Under the pieces are notes generated by a model. That model had not been told where the DNA came from, did not search any database, and saw only the letters and a program-made list of their open reading frames with translations. Source: Bacteroidetes bacterium UBA7674 (GTDB taxonomy: Bacteria > Bacteroidota > Bacteroidia > Chitinophagales > Chitinophagaceae). Taken from it: 64,000 nucleotides of DNA. How positions within the stretch are numbered: position 1 is the stretch's first letter; every line of letters starts with the position of its first letter. The translations under genes and the position numbers were made by a program. This document shows, in pieces, positions 41,254 through 50,961 of the stretch. Location: NCBI GenBank assembly GCA_002483105.1, contig DLHG01000015.1:458747-522746 (forward strand), given 5' to 3'.

Positions 41254-44106
41254 ATGAAAAAGATCACCCCTTTTAAACTATTACTACTGATCGTTACGCT
41301 CTTCGCGACAACTCTTACCACACGTGCACAGATGCTGGAAACAGTGGATATGGGTAGCCCCGGCACAGGCCTTGAAATGAATACCTACCTCACCGGCATT
41401 AACAACAGGGGTTATGTAACAGGTTATTATACCAGCCTTAGTAATACTAATGTTGGCCTTATCATTACACCTACGGGTAGAAAGCTGATCATACATTCCA
41501 ATATATTCGGCGCAACGGATGTAAAGGTTGAATCAATAAATGATAATGGTGTTGCAGTCTTAACTGTTAACAATGGTGCTACAGTAAGCCTTTACAAATG
41601 TTACCTGGATACGCTGAATGACACTATAGGGCATTATGTGCCGATATCGGGCATTTCACAGCCCAGCTCTGTTGCATTTGATATAAATAACAACAACGAC
41701 ATTTCCGGATGGTTCCAGGCATCTACCAGGTTCTTGTGGGTGAAGCATGATAGTATAGTGCCTATAGGAAATATAGCCTTTGAGTCAAACAGGGTTGAGA
41801 TAGGAATTGATGTTTACAACACATTCGCAGGAGGTGTAAATGATGCTAATAAGGTTTCCGGCTTTTATATAGACGGCTCCCTGATAAAACCATTCGTGTA
41901 TGATAACCTGACAGAGAACTTTACTTACCTGAACTCCGCTTTTAAAATAAAGCTCTGGGATATCAATAACAACGGTTGGGTAGCAGGGGAATATCTCCAA
42001 ACGACCAATAATGTCTATATGGGCTTTATAGCCAATGCCAGCACAGGCAGTCTGACCCAATTCACTTCGATGAACTCAATATTCGATAACAATGCCATTC
42101 AATCGGTAGCTAACGCCATAAACGATAATGGCGAAGTAGTAGGTAGCTATTACCACCCGGGCACAAATACGTGGAAGGGTTTTATATACAGGCCTAATCT
42201 ACCGGAGTTCAGAATACCGGGCTATAATTTTAATGACGACAACTGGAAGCTGGATAATGAAGCAGCCAATAATAATAATGTATGGCCATCATCGTACTGG
42301 GGAGGATTTAACTATAACCAAAGCGATCCGTATAATCCTAACGCGGGCCCGCTGATGGATAATTTCCTGATACAGAATAATCCTAATCTCACTATGACCA
42401 ATGACCGCAGCCCTGACTGGCTGAGCTTTGGCAAAGAGACAGATGCATCCGGCATTGGTACCAGCAGCAATCCTTACTTGTTATTATACTATGAAAACAT
42501 CATGAAGCACCTGATGTTTGATAAATACATGTCTATCAGCCATGATTACAGAGGCCACTGCTATGGTATTACCTACACAGAACTGCTGCGTCATTTTGAC
42601 GATAATTTATTTTCCACATGGTACAATTTCCCGGCTAATACCAACATATCAAACATAAGTAACACAAACAATAATGCGATACAGGGTATAGCAAGAATGT
42701 ACATAAAACAACATAACCAGGCTACAATTGCTAAATATGCCACAGATAAATATGCTGATGAGGATCTGTGGAGCGGCCTACACAAAATGAAGATGGAATT
42801 CTTAAAGTCATGGAGCGAATCAAACCCGAGGAGTTTATCATTTGAGGCGACAGGCGGCGGTTTCCACAGTGTGCTACCTTATAAAATAAGAACTCCGAGG
42901 ACCCTGCCTTTTGATTCTCCGGCGCTTGACTATGACACTTTATTTATACACGACTCTTACTTCCCCGGAGATTCTACGAGGTATATATTGGTTAACTCCA
43001 CGCGATTGAATACTCCGCATTCTTCTGTTGTAAGTAACGACTATAGTTTAGCATACATCTCTTTGAACAAGGCTTCGATAAGGGAAGTGATGGACGTTCC
43101 GTTCACAAACATGAAATCGACCAGTGCGGGTGATGACCCTAACTATACGATGACAACCGACGGTCCGTCAGATTACACCATTACAACAGGTACCGGCCAG
43201 GTGACAGCCCTGGGTGGCGTTTATAACAACAACACTACTGACCTCCAGGGATTGATATATGAGTCTACTACATCAGACCCTCCGGTGGCTCACCTGGTAG
43301 ATACAGCAGGGACGGCCTATTTCCATACAGGGAACTATACTAATGCATCAATGATATGGAAGCAGTACAACAAGAACTACTCTATGTCACTGAGCAGAGC
43401 GGCTGCTACTACCGAACAGGACAATGGAGCTGTTGAGAAAAGAAAGATATCATACGGCAACCCGGATAACAACACTAAATACATCAACGGAAGCTTTACT
43501 GAAATAGCGAGCGGCCAACAGCAAGGAGTGAGCATACTAGCAACAAACATATGTGCAGACCAGGGAGATTCTATAGTGACTTCTAATCCGTCGCAGTTTG
43601 TTTACCAGATAACGAAAGTAAGTGGTTCTGCTACCTGTACATATAACCTTACTGTGTTTGCAGCTTACAATGGAACTACTGTGAATGAATTCAGCGCACC
43701 TGTAGTATTGAGCGGAACTACGACCCATACTATTGATCCGTATTTTGTAGGGCTGAATGGTGTGCAGATAGCTGTGATAGTAGACAACGGTAATGACGGC
43801 ACTACGGACGATACATTATTCATTGCAGGCTTCCCTGTAGATATGAAAAACACTATCAGTAAAGGAGGCATCAAGGTCTATCCTAACCCTGTGCGTGATG
43901 AGCTGAATGTTGAATTTGCGACAGCAGGTAAGTACAGTATCATTATTACTGATGTGGTGGGCAGAACGATATCCAATAATACCATGTCAGTATCAGCAGG
44001 CAGGACAGTGTTACCTATGGATCAATATCCCAACGATGTTTACCTGATACAGGTTACCGATGAAAAAGGAAGATCACTGCTGAAAGACAAGATCATTAAA
44101 CAATAG
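41254..44106 (+). CDS. T9SS type A surface protein with HAF repeats and a peptidase-like core
   Basis: This is a 950-residue exported protein. A signal peptide (MKKITPFKLLLLIVTLFATT, cleavage near TRAQ) is followed by HAF-type repeats over about 30-320 (DINNNNDISGWF, GVNDANKVSGFY, DINNNGWVAGEY, AINDNGEVVGSYY). A central domain of about 370-650 contains GHCYGITYTELLRHF with Cys436, GGGFHSVLPYKI with His538, and DTLFIHDSYFPGDSTRYILV. This spacing resembles papain-like cysteine peptidase folds, with Asp in the third block; the assignment is my inference. The last roughly 80 residues are a type A sorting domain (KVYPNPVRDELNVEF, YPNDVYLIQVTDEKG). The start at 41254 is set by the signal peptide. 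Confidence 0.85.
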   Translation: MKKITPFKLLLLIVTLFATTLTTRAQMLETVDMGSPGTGLEMNTYLTGINNRGYVTGYYTSLSNTNVGLIITPTGRKLIIHSNIFGATDVKVESINDNGVAVLTVNNGATVSLYKCYLDTLNDTIGHYVPISGISQPSSVAFDINNNNDISGWFQASTRFLWVKHDSIVPIGNIAFESNRVEIGIDVYNTFAGGVNDANKVSGFYIDGSLIKPFVYDNLTENFTYLNSAFKIKLWDINNNGWVAGEYLQTTNNVYMGFIANASTGSLTQFTSMNSIFDNNAIQSVANAINDNGEVVGSYYHPGTNTWKGFIYRPNLPEFRIPGYNFNDDNWKLDNEAANNNNVWPSSYWGGFNYNQSDPYNPNAGPLMDNFLIQNNPNLTMTNDRSPDWLSFGKETDASGIGTSSNPYLLLYYENIMKHLMFDKYMSISHDYRGHCYGITYTELLRHFDDNLFSTWYNFPANTNISNISNTNNNAIQGIARMYIKQHNQATIAKYATDKYADEDLWSGLHKMKMEFLKSWSESNPRSLSFEATGGGFHSVLPYKIRTPRTLPFDSPALDYDTLFIHDSYFPGDSTRYILVNSTRLNTPHSSVVSNDYSLAYISLNKASIREVMDVPFTNMKSTSAGDDPNYTMTTDGPSDYTITTGTGQVTALGGVYNNNTTDLQGLIYESTTSDPPVAHLVDTAGTAYFHTGNYTNASMIWKQYNKNYSMSLSRAAATTEQDNGAVEKRKISYGNPDNNTKYINGSFTEIASGQQQGVSILATNICADQGDSIVTSNPSQFVYQITKVSGSATCTYNLTVFAAYNGTTVNEFSAPVVLSGTTTHTIDPYFVGLNGVQIAVIVDNGNDGTTDDTLFIAGFPVDMKNTISKGGIKVYPNPVRDELNVEFATAGKYSIIITDVVGRTISNNTMSVSAGRTVLPMDQYPNDVYLIQVTDEKGRSLLKDKIIKQ

Positions 44107-44128
44107 AACGACCAATATAAGTGATAAT

Positions 44129-44157
44129 AGAAAGGCTGCACAATGTGCAGCCTTTCT
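44129..44157. terminator. Bidirectional terminator between convergent genes
   Basis: A perfect 13-bp stem (AGAAAGGCTGCAC and its complement) closes an AAT loop between the stops at 44106 and 44187. Confidence 0.9.
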
Positions 44158-44186
44158 GTATTTATCAACTCGTGAAAAAATATTTG

Positions 44187-44864
44187 TCATCTCAGGTATA
44201 AATAAGCAGCTACCTGCACAGCAATACCGATGGAGTAACCTATCCATACTTCCCATATCCTGTGAACACCAAGAAGCATGCGCGCAGTGCCTATGATTCC
44301 GGCAATTGCTACAGCCACAAAGAACGGCATGACCATATTGATCGGGCTAGTGAACATGAGCACCAATAAAATACCAATCATACCTCCAGCAGCTGCTGTG
44401 TGCATACTTACCTTATAGAATATGCTCACCATAAAAACGGCAATGATGCCCCAAAAGCTACCCAGGGTAAGCGTGTGTAATATAATAGGCGCACCTGAAA
44501 CCGGATTGCCTATTACAAAGTTGGCCCAGAAGTAAAATATCATACAACCGATAAGAGGTATGATGCGATCCCTGGGCTCGGTCATGTGGATGCTCTTAAT
44601 AAAGCCTAAGCCTTTCAGCAGGGCAACAGTAAGAAGCGGGAACAGGATAGTATTCAGGGCGATGATAACCACCCACATATGGTACGACTTTGACGGCACG
44701 CTGGGAAATAATGTATCGTGGGCCAGCATGAAGATCACCACAGCCATGACCGTGGGCATGAACACAGGGTGAAATACGTAGGAAGCTATGCTTGCTAATA
44801 CCCTCAGGGGTTTGGACTGAGTGCCTTGTACAGGAACTGTTAATGACTCTTGCAGTTCGCTCAT
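44187..44864 (-). CDS. PAP2-like integral membrane protein
   Basis: This is a 225-residue protein with six or so membrane helices and a cytosolic N-terminus. The C-terminal part resembles the PAP2 phosphatase superfamily: SMHTAAAGGMIGILLV in place of the PSGH motif, and TARMLLGVHRIWEVWIGYSI in place of SRxxxxxHxxxD, with Glu at the last acidic position. The first PAP2 motif is represented only by EPRDRIIP. The catalytic set is thus altered, and activity is uncertain. It starts 1 nt after metH ends and is probably co-transcribed with it. Confidence 0.75.
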   Translation of the reverse strand: MSELQESLTVPVQGTQSKPLRVLASIASYVFHPVFMPTVMAVVIFMLAHDTLFPSVPSKSYHMWVVIIALNTILFPLLTVALLKGLGFIKSIHMTEPRDRIIPLIGCMIFYFWANFVIGNPVSGAPIILHTLTLGSFWGIIAVFMVSIFYKVSMHTAAAGGMIGILLVLMFTSPINMVMPFFVAVAIAGIIGTARMLLGVHRIWEVWIGYSIGIAVQVAAYLYLR

Positions 44865-44865
44865 C

Positions 44866-47565
44866 TTAAAAATCTAAAATTGGTGAAAGCCATTTTTTCA
44901 TTTCTTCCGCGTCCATCCCTTTACGCTTAGTATAGTCTTCCAGTTGGTCAGGTGTTATTTTATTGATACCGAAGTACACACTCTGCGGATGGCTGAAGTA
45001 CCAACCACAAACTGATGCTGCGGGATACATAGCCAGCGACTCTGTTAACTCAATACCTGCATTTTCAAGCGCGTTCAGGAGTTCGAATAACTTGATCTTC
45101 TCAGTATGGTCGGGGCAAGCGGGATAACCCGGAGCGGGGCGGATACCTTGATAGGTTTCTTTTACCAGTTCTTCTACAGTCAATGTTTCGTCTTTAGCAT
45201 ATCCCCAGAATTCTTTCCTTACTCTCTGGTGTAACACCTCAGCAAAGGCCTCAGCGAAGCGATCGGCTAATGCCTGGAGCATGATCTTATTGTAGTCGTC
45301 ATGGTCATCCATGAACTTCTGCAGGTGTGGCTCTATGCCATGTATGCTCACGGCAAAGGCACCCATATAGTCAGGAGCGTTCGGGTTAACGAAATCGGAC
45401 AAAGAGAGGTTGGGTTGTCCTGCTGCTTTCTTTATCTGTTGGCGAAGAGACTCTAGTGTGGTTAGTTCATTACCGTTGTCGTCTAATATCTTAATGGTAT
45501 CAGGAGCTGTCCTGTTTGTTTCCCAGAAACCAATAACACCTTTAGCCGTCAGCCATTTTTCATTGATCAACTTATCCAGCAGCGCGTTGGCATCATTGAA
45601 CAATTTAGTTGCTTCAGCGCCAATGTTGGCATCTTGCAAAATAGCAGGATACTTACCGCGCATTTCCCAGGCAATGAAGAAAGGCCCCCAATCAATGTAC
45701 TTTCTTATTTCAGAAAGGTCGTAATCCGGGAATACTTTTACTCCTGTGAAAGTTGGCTTCAGCGGGGTATGATTTGTCCAATCTATTTTCGCACCATTGG
45801 CTTGCGCCTGCGCCAAGGGTAAGTATTCTTTTATTGTCTTCTTGTTCTCGAACTCCTCACGCAACTTTGTGTACTCATCAGCGACCGTTTCGAGGAACGG
45901 TGCTTTTTGTTCGCCTAGTAAGTTAGTTGCAACCGTTACGCTACGGCTGGCATCCAGTACATATACCACACCTTCATCATATTGCGGAGCTATCTTCACG
46001 GCAGTGTGCATACGTGAAGTAGTAGCGCCACCTATCAGCAAAGGCAGTTTCATGCCACGGCGTTTCATTTCACGGGCGACGTGTACCATTTCGTCCAGTG
46101 ATGGCGTGATGAGACCACTAAGGCCTATCATGTCCACATTCTCTCTTACAGCGGTTTCTAATATTTTATCGGCAGGCACCATTACACCAAGGTCTATCAC
46201 ATCATAGCCATTGCAGCCCAGTACCACACCTACTATATTCTTACCTATATCATGTACATCGCCCTTAACAGTGGCGAGCAATATTTTCGCAGCACCGGCA
46301 GTTTCTGCATTAACAGTACCCGCCTTTTCGTGCGCCAATCTTCTTTCTTCTTTTTCTGCCTCAATGAACGGGAAGAGATAAGCCACACTTTTCTTCATTA
46401 CACGGGCGCTCTTCACTACCTGCGGCAGGAACATCTTTCCGCTACCGAAAAGGTCGCCTACTACATTCATACCATCCATCAGCGGACCTTCTATCACTTC
46501 CAGGGGTTTGGCATATTGCTGCCTAGCCTCTTCTGTATCTTCATCTATATAATCGGTGATGCCATTGACCAATGCGTGCTTCAACCTTTCCGCAACGGGT
46601 ATGCTTCTCCAGGCATCGTCTTTCTTTACTTCCTTGCCTTTGGCCTTTACTGTATCGGCAAAAGCGAGTAACCTGTCAGTAGCATCAGGACGTTTGTTCA
46701 AAACCACATCCTCGCAGAGCTCCTTGAGTTTGGGTTCAATTTCGTCATACACTACCAACTGGCCTGCATTCACAATACCCATATCCATACCTGCCTTGAT
46801 GGCGTAATAAAGGAATACACTATGCATTGCTTCCCGCACGGTATCATTACCGCGGAAGGAGAAAGAGATATTACTTACACCACCGCTTATTTTAACGAGC
46901 GGCATTTTTTTCTTGATGATCTTAGTTGCTTCGATGAAGTCAACCGCATAGTTATTGTGTTCTTCTATACCTGTAGCGATTGCGAAGATGTTGAGATCGA
47001 AGATGATGTCTTCGGGATGGAAGCCAACTTGTTCTGTCAATATCTTATACGCGCGTTCGCAGATAGAAACACGACGCTCCAGAGTATCTGCCTGGCCTTC
47101 TTCATCAAATGCCATTACAATAACAGAAGCGCCAAAACTGCGGCATATCTCCGCCTGCTCAATGAATTTCTCTTCGCCCTCCTTCATGGAGATAGAATTG
47201 ACGATGCACTTACCTTGCACGCATTTCAGTCCTGCTACTATGATGGAGAACTTGGAAGAGTCCAGCATGATAGGAATACGGGCGATATCAGGTTCCGCTT
47301 GTAAGAGGTTGACGAAGGTATTCATGGCGAGCTCACCATCGAGGAGAGCATCGTCCATGTTTATGTCCAGTACCTGGGCCCCGCTTTCTACTTGTTGGCG
47401 GGCAACAGATAATGCTTCCTCGTAGAGGTTTTCACGGATCAGCCTTGCAAACTTTTTAGAACCTGTTACATTGGTACGTTCACCAACGTTCACAAAATTC
47501 GTTTCCGGGCGCACGACCAAGGGTTCTAAGCCACTCAGCCTTAAATATGGTTTAATTTCAGACAT
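44866..47565 (-). CDS. metH: Cobalamin-dependent methionine synthase lacking the homocysteine-binding domain
   Basis: This is an 899-residue protein containing three of the four MetH modules. The pterin (methyltetrahydrofolate) domain comes first (NFVNVGERTNVTGSKKFARL, DINMDDALLDG). The B12 domain is around residue 330-600, with the cobalamin ligand motif DVHDIGKNI. The C-terminal reactivation domain that binds S-adenosylmethionine includes PGYPACPDHTEK and YFGINKITPDQLEDY. The N-terminal zinc/homocysteine module of about 330 residues is absent, and the start at 47565 is well placed. In Bacteroidota that module is normally a separate gene, which is not in this window. A TAACTTTG box (complement 47588-47595) lies upstream. 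Confidence 0.95.
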   Translation of the reverse strand: MSEIKPYLRLSGLEPLVVRPETNFVNVGERTNVTGSKKFARLIRENLYEEALSVARQQVESGAQVLDINMDDALLDGELAMNTFVNLLQAEPDIARIPIMLDSSKFSIIVAGLKCVQGKCIVNSISMKEGEEKFIEQAEICRSFGASVIVMAFDEEGQADTLERRVSICERAYKILTEQVGFHPEDIIFDLNIFAIATGIEEHNNYAVDFIEATKIIKKKMPLVKISGGVSNISFSFRGNDTVREAMHSVFLYYAIKAGMDMGIVNAGQLVVYDEIEPKLKELCEDVVLNKRPDATDRLLAFADTVKAKGKEVKKDDAWRSIPVAERLKHALVNGITDYIDEDTEEARQQYAKPLEVIEGPLMDGMNVVGDLFGSGKMFLPQVVKSARVMKKSVAYLFPFIEAEKEERRLAHEKAGTVNAETAGAAKILLATVKGDVHDIGKNIVGVVLGCNGYDVIDLGVMVPADKILETAVRENVDMIGLSGLITPSLDEMVHVAREMKRRGMKLPLLIGGATTSRMHTAVKIAPQYDEGVVYVLDASRSVTVATNLLGEQKAPFLETVADEYTKLREEFENKKTIKEYLPLAQAQANGAKIDWTNHTPLKPTFTGVKVFPDYDLSEIRKYIDWGPFFIAWEMRGKYPAILQDANIGAEATKLFNDANALLDKLINEKWLTAKGVIGFWETNRTAPDTIKILDDNGNELTTLESLRQQIKKAAGQPNLSLSDFVNPNAPDYMGAFAVSIHGIEPHLQKFMDDHDDYNKIMLQALADRFAEAFAEVLHQRVRKEFWGYAKDETLTVEELVKETYQGIRPAPGYPACPDHTEKIKLFELLNALENAGIELTESLAMYPAASVCGWYFSHPQSVYFGINKITPDQLEDYTKRKGMDAEEMKKWLSPILDF

Positions 47566-47587
47566 TCTAACTATTGAAAAACGTGGG

Positions 47588-47595
47588 CAAAGTTA
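47588..47595 (-). promoter_or_regulatory. -7 box TAACTTTG of metH
   Basis: This exact consensus on the leftward strand lies 22 nt before the metH ATG. Confidence 0.45.
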
Positions 47596-47603
47596 CGTAA
47601 AGA

Positions 47604-47690
47604 CGAGCCCCTTTCCTAAACCCCGAGGGCCGAAAGGGGCTTTATTTGCGGGAGTCTGCCCCCCTACCTCGCTAAAGGGGGAATATATTT
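47604..47690. repeat. GC-rich paired palindromes upstream of metH
   Basis: AGCCCCTTTC and GAAAGGGGCT form perfect 10-bp arms (47606-47615, 47632-47641). They are followed by CCCCCCTACCTCGCTAAAGG and a further GGG. The paired layout and core words match those at 25155-25242 in inverted orientation. Confidence 0.75.
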
Positions 47691-47725
47691 ATTGCTATGA
47701 GCGAGCCGTTGACTCTTCGCGAGCC

Positions 47726-47772
47726 GGGCAACCGCAAGGCCCGCCTGACCGGACGGGCAAGGATTGCCCCTA
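47726..47772. repeat. GGGCAACC/GGATTGCCC palindromic repeat with nested hairpin
   Basis: The arms GGGCAACC (47726-47733) and GGATTGCCC (47761-47769), followed by CTAC, enclose a second inverted repeat GCCCG..CGGGC. The outer palindrome resembles a short intergenic repeat found in many bacterial phyla. Confidence 0.65.
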
Positions 47773-47784
47773 CTTCAGATTGCT

Positions 47785-48210
47785 CTACTTGTTAACGGGT
47801 GTAGCGCCGGTTATGTCGAATAGTACTGAGGCTGTGCCTTTTGGCTTTTTCACTTTTACCTTTACTGCTTGTGTAGAGGCGGGCTGAATGGTCATCCCAA
47901 GCGTTTTGGTATCCTTCTGTATCACCGAGCCCTTTTCATTTTTGAAGATGATATTGATCTCAATGTCTTTATAAGCTACTAATGTGGCGCTGTTGATCAC
48001 ATCACCTTCGATCACCACTTTATTCACGAGGTTGCTACGGTCATTACCATTCCTCATTTTCAGGAACTGGAGCGGGTTGCTGCGTTCTGTCTCTTCTAAA
48101 GAGTTCTTCTTCTCTTCATATTTAGCAGAAGGAGTTTCGTCATTAGCCTTAGAGCCACCGCATGAGGTAGCAAATACAGCTAATATTATAAGTGCGATAA
48201 GATGTTTCAT
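47785..48210 (-). CDS. Lipoprotein of unknown function downstream of ligA
   Basis: This is a 141-residue lipoprotein. The signal sequence ends at FATSC, followed by the charged linker GGSKANDETPSAKYEEKKNS. A single beta-sandwich-like domain (about 50-141) has VIEGDVINSATLVAYKDIEI and IQPASTQAVKVKVKKPKGTA. The pattern resembles FxLYD-like domains, but I cannot assign a family with confidence. It begins 10 nt after ligA ends and is the last gene of the pnuC-to-ligA operon. Confidence 0.75.
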   Translation of the reverse strand: MKHLIALIILAVFATSCGGSKANDETPSAKYEEKKNSLEETERSNPLQFLKMRNGNDRSNLVNKVVIEGDVINSATLVAYKDIEINIIFKNEKGSVIQKDTKTLGMTIQPASTQAVKVKVKKPKGTASVLFDITGATPVNK

Positions 48211-48220
48211 TGTTGTGTGA

Positions 48221-50320
48221 TTAATCTTTCACTAAGTTAAGGAATTCATCTTCTGTAAGGATACTGACCGTTCCCAGTTTTTTGGCTTTCTCCAGTTTGG
48301 AGCCCGCATCTTCGCCTACAACCAGGTAATTGAGCTTGCTGCTGACCCCGCCCAATATAGAGCCTCCTTTAGCTTCGGCCATAGCTTCAGCCTCGGAGCG
48401 TTTCATTTTTGCTAATGTACCCGTGAAAAGGAATGTCTTGCCTGCTAGTTCCCCGCTGGCCTGTTCGTTGCCCCTGTGCTGGTTTACCAAGGTGAGCCCT
48501 TCTTTCTCTAAAGCGTCTATCATGTGTCGGTTCTCTTCGTTGTGAAAGAACTGCACTACTGATGTGGCTACTTTAGGTCCGATGTCCTCCAGGGTACTGA
48601 GCTTCTCTACATCCCAATCGTAAAAATCGCGGATGTGTGTGATGGCATTGGCCAATGTCTTAGCAGTGGTTTCACCTACAAAGCGGATGCCGAGGCCATA
48701 TATCAACCTGTTGAGTGGTTGCTTTTTAGAGTTCTCTATTGCCTGTTGCAGGTTGGCAATGGACTTTTCACCAAAGCCGCCTAACTGGCTGATGGCATTC
48801 CAGTCAATATGATAAAGGCCGGGGATGTCTTTGAGTAAACCCAACTCAAAGAACTTGATGACGTTCGCGCCACCGAGACCGCGAATGTCCATAGCATCTT
48901 TACTGGTGAAGTGGATTATACGTTCGGCTACCTGTACAGGGCAACTGATATTGACACAACGCCATGCTGCTTCTTCCTCATTTCTTTCCAATGGCTCACT
49001 ACATGCAGGGCAATTGTGTGGGAATACTATTTCTTTCTCATCACCTGTACGCAGCTCCGGGAGCGACTTTACGATGTATGGTATTACATCCCCTGCACGC
49101 TCAACTACTACAGTATCGCCTATACGAAGGTCTTTTTCTTTTATTACATCTTCATTAAACAGCGATACAGACTTGACTGTAACACCACCAATAGGTACAG
49201 GTTCTATTTTTGCAACGGGAGTGACCGCACCTGTGCGGCCTACCTGGTATTCTACATCCAGCAGCTTACTGGTAGCCTGCCTTGCTTTGAACTTATAGGC
49301 TACAGCCCAACGCGGGTGATGGGTGGTCATGCCCATCTTGTCCTGCATATCAAAGTCATTGACTTTTATCACGAGGCCATCCACTTCAAAAGGTAATTCA
49401 TCGCGTTTCTGTTCGAACTCATCGCAGAACGTGATGACATCTTCAATGTTGTCGAACTTTTTCATCTCCTTCGCAGGGGTAGGGAAGCCCAGACCATATA
49501 GCCATTGCAGCGAATCAAAGTGTGTCGCTAATTGTGCGGGACGGGGCTTGTTGCCTGTGTTGTAGTAACTGATATGATACAGTATTGCTGACAGCCTGCG
49601 TTTTGCTACTTCTTTAGGATCTAATATACGCAGTGTACCTGAAGCGGCATTGCGGGGATTGGCTAAAGGTGAAAGTCCATCTGCTATGCGTTGCTCGTTG
49701 TAGGCAGCGAATACACTTTTGTGTATCACTACTTCACCACGTATCTCTATCTGTCCAACATCGTCTTTGGTGAAATTAGCAGAGAGAGGTATTGATTTTA
49801 TCTGGCGGATGTTGTTAGTAATTTCTTCACCCATTACACCATCGCCACGGGTAGCACCACGGGTCATTTTGCCATTCTCATATATCAGCGATATGCTGGC
49901 GCCGTCATATTTAGGCTCTACGCAGTATTCAATTTTATCAGTGCCGGCAAACTCTTTGCATTTACGGTCGAAATCATTGAGGTCATCGGCATTGTAAGTA
50001 TTGTCCAGGCTGAGCATTGGCACGAGGTGGCTTACGGGCGGAAACTTCTCACTCAGGCCGATAGCTACGCGCTGTGTAGGCGAATCCTCCGTTACCTGTT
50101 CAGGATATTGTTCCTCTATGCTTTTCAGTTTTTTGAAGAGCGTGTCGTATTCAAAATCAGACAAGAGTGGTTCGCTTTGAACATAGTATTTCCAGTCGGA
50201 AAAATTAATGACCTCGCGCAGTTGTGTTACTGCCTCTTCTATATTGGTTGGAGTATTTGCTATTAATGCCTTCGCCTGATCGTATAGGCGTTTTTCGTCC
50301 TGTGCCGTGTACATAGACAC
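48221..50320 (-). CDS. ligA: NAD-dependent DNA ligase
   Basis: LigA seals nicks in replication and repair, using NAD+ as adenylate donor. The 699-residue enzyme is complete. It has an Ia domain for NMN binding (SDFEYDTLFKKLKSIEEQYP) and the adenylated Lys137 in VEPKYDGAS. SGTLRILDP and EVDGLVIKVND lie in the nucleotidyltransferase domain. An OB fold, a four-Cys zinc site (CPACSEPLE through CVNISC), helix-hairpin-helix repeats and a C-terminal BRCT domain (about 620-699, LAGKTFLFTGTLAKM) follow. It is in an operon with genes for NAD precursor uptake. Confidence 0.97.
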   Translation of the reverse strand: MSMYTAQDEKRLYDQAKALIANTPTNIEEAVTQLREVINFSDWKYYVQSEPLLSDFEYDTLFKKLKSIEEQYPEQVTEDSPTQRVAIGLSEKFPPVSHLVPMLSLDNTYNADDLNDFDRKCKEFAGTDKIEYCVEPKYDGASISLIYENGKMTRGATRGDGVMGEEITNNIRQIKSIPLSANFTKDDVGQIEIRGEVVIHKSVFAAYNEQRIADGLSPLANPRNAASGTLRILDPKEVAKRRLSAILYHISYYNTGNKPRPAQLATHFDSLQWLYGLGFPTPAKEMKKFDNIEDVITFCDEFEQKRDELPFEVDGLVIKVNDFDMQDKMGMTTHHPRWAVAYKFKARQATSKLLDVEYQVGRTGAVTPVAKIEPVPIGGVTVKSVSLFNEDVIKEKDLRIGDTVVVERAGDVIPYIVKSLPELRTGDEKEIVFPHNCPACSEPLERNEEEAAWRCVNISCPVQVAERIIHFTSKDAMDIRGLGGANVIKFFELGLLKDIPGLYHIDWNAISQLGGFGEKSIANLQQAIENSKKQPLNRLIYGLGIRFVGETTAKTLANAITHIRDFYDWDVEKLSTLEDIGPKVATSVVQFFHNEENRHMIDALEKEGLTLVNQHRGNEQASGELAGKTFLFTGTLAKMKRSEAEAMAEAKGGSILGGVSSKLNYLVVGEDAGSKLEKAKKLGTVSILTEDEFLNLVKD

Positions 50321-50334
50321 AAAGAAAAGGACAT

Positions 50335-50952
50335 TTAGCCAATTATGCTCGCATCACCCGCTCCTTCCCGTATCAATTCAGGATAGCCACCGGTACAGTC
50401 GATAACTGTGGAGGGGATAACCTCACCAATGCCGCTGTCTATTACAATATCTACCAGGCTGCCAAAGCGGTCGTGCATGAGTTCGGGGTCTGTATAGTAT
50501 TCTATATCATCATCCATGGGCAGGGATACGCTCATTATGGGATGGCCGAGTTCTTTTACAATAAGCTGGCAAATGATATGATCGGGTACGCGGATACCGA
50601 CGGTGTCCTTTTTGGTTTTCAGCATCTTAGGCACCTGCTTGCTGGCATTGAAAATAAACGTATATGGGCCGGGCAAAGCAGCCTTAAGCATTCGGAAAAT
50701 AGGAGTATCTATACTTTTGGTGAAATCGCTGATATGGCTGAGGTCGCTGCAAACAAAAGAGAATTGCGCCCTCTTAGGGTCTATACCTTTGATGCGGCAG
50801 ATGCGCTCAATGGCCGCGGTATTGTATATATCGCAACCCAGCCCGTAAATGGTATCAGTGGGATAAATGATCACCCCGCCGCCTTTCAGGCAATCTATCA
50901 CCGTTTTAATATTTCTCGGTTGCGGATTGTCGGGATGAATATCTAAAAGCAT
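50335..50952 (-). CDS. Sua5/YciO/YrdC family protein
   Basis: This is a 205-residue YrdC-fold protein. The nucleotide-binding block GGGVIIYPTDTIYGLGCDI, the basic KGIDPKRAQFSFVCSDLSHI, and PGPYTFIFNASKQVPKM with GIRVPDH are present. TsaC/Sua5 members make threonylcarbamoyl-AMP for tRNA t6A37; the order of residues here (KGIDPKR rather than KxR..P) is closer to YciO, whose role is less certain. Its -7 box TAATTTTG (complement 50957-50964) overlaps the end of the upstream nadR-like gene, so it may also be transcribed from its own promoter. Confidence 0.88.
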   Translation of the reverse strand: MLLDIHPDNPQPRNIKTVIDCLKGGGVIIYPTDTIYGLGCDIYNTAAIERICRIKGIDPKRAQFSFVCSDLSHISDFTKSIDTPIFRMLKAALPGPYTFIFNASKQVPKMLKTKKDTVGIRVPDHIICQLIVKELGHPIMSVSLPMDDDIEYYTDPELMHDRFGSLVDIVIDSGIGEVIPSTVIDCTGGYPELIREGAGDASIIG

Positions 50953-50961
50953 AGTGCAAAA

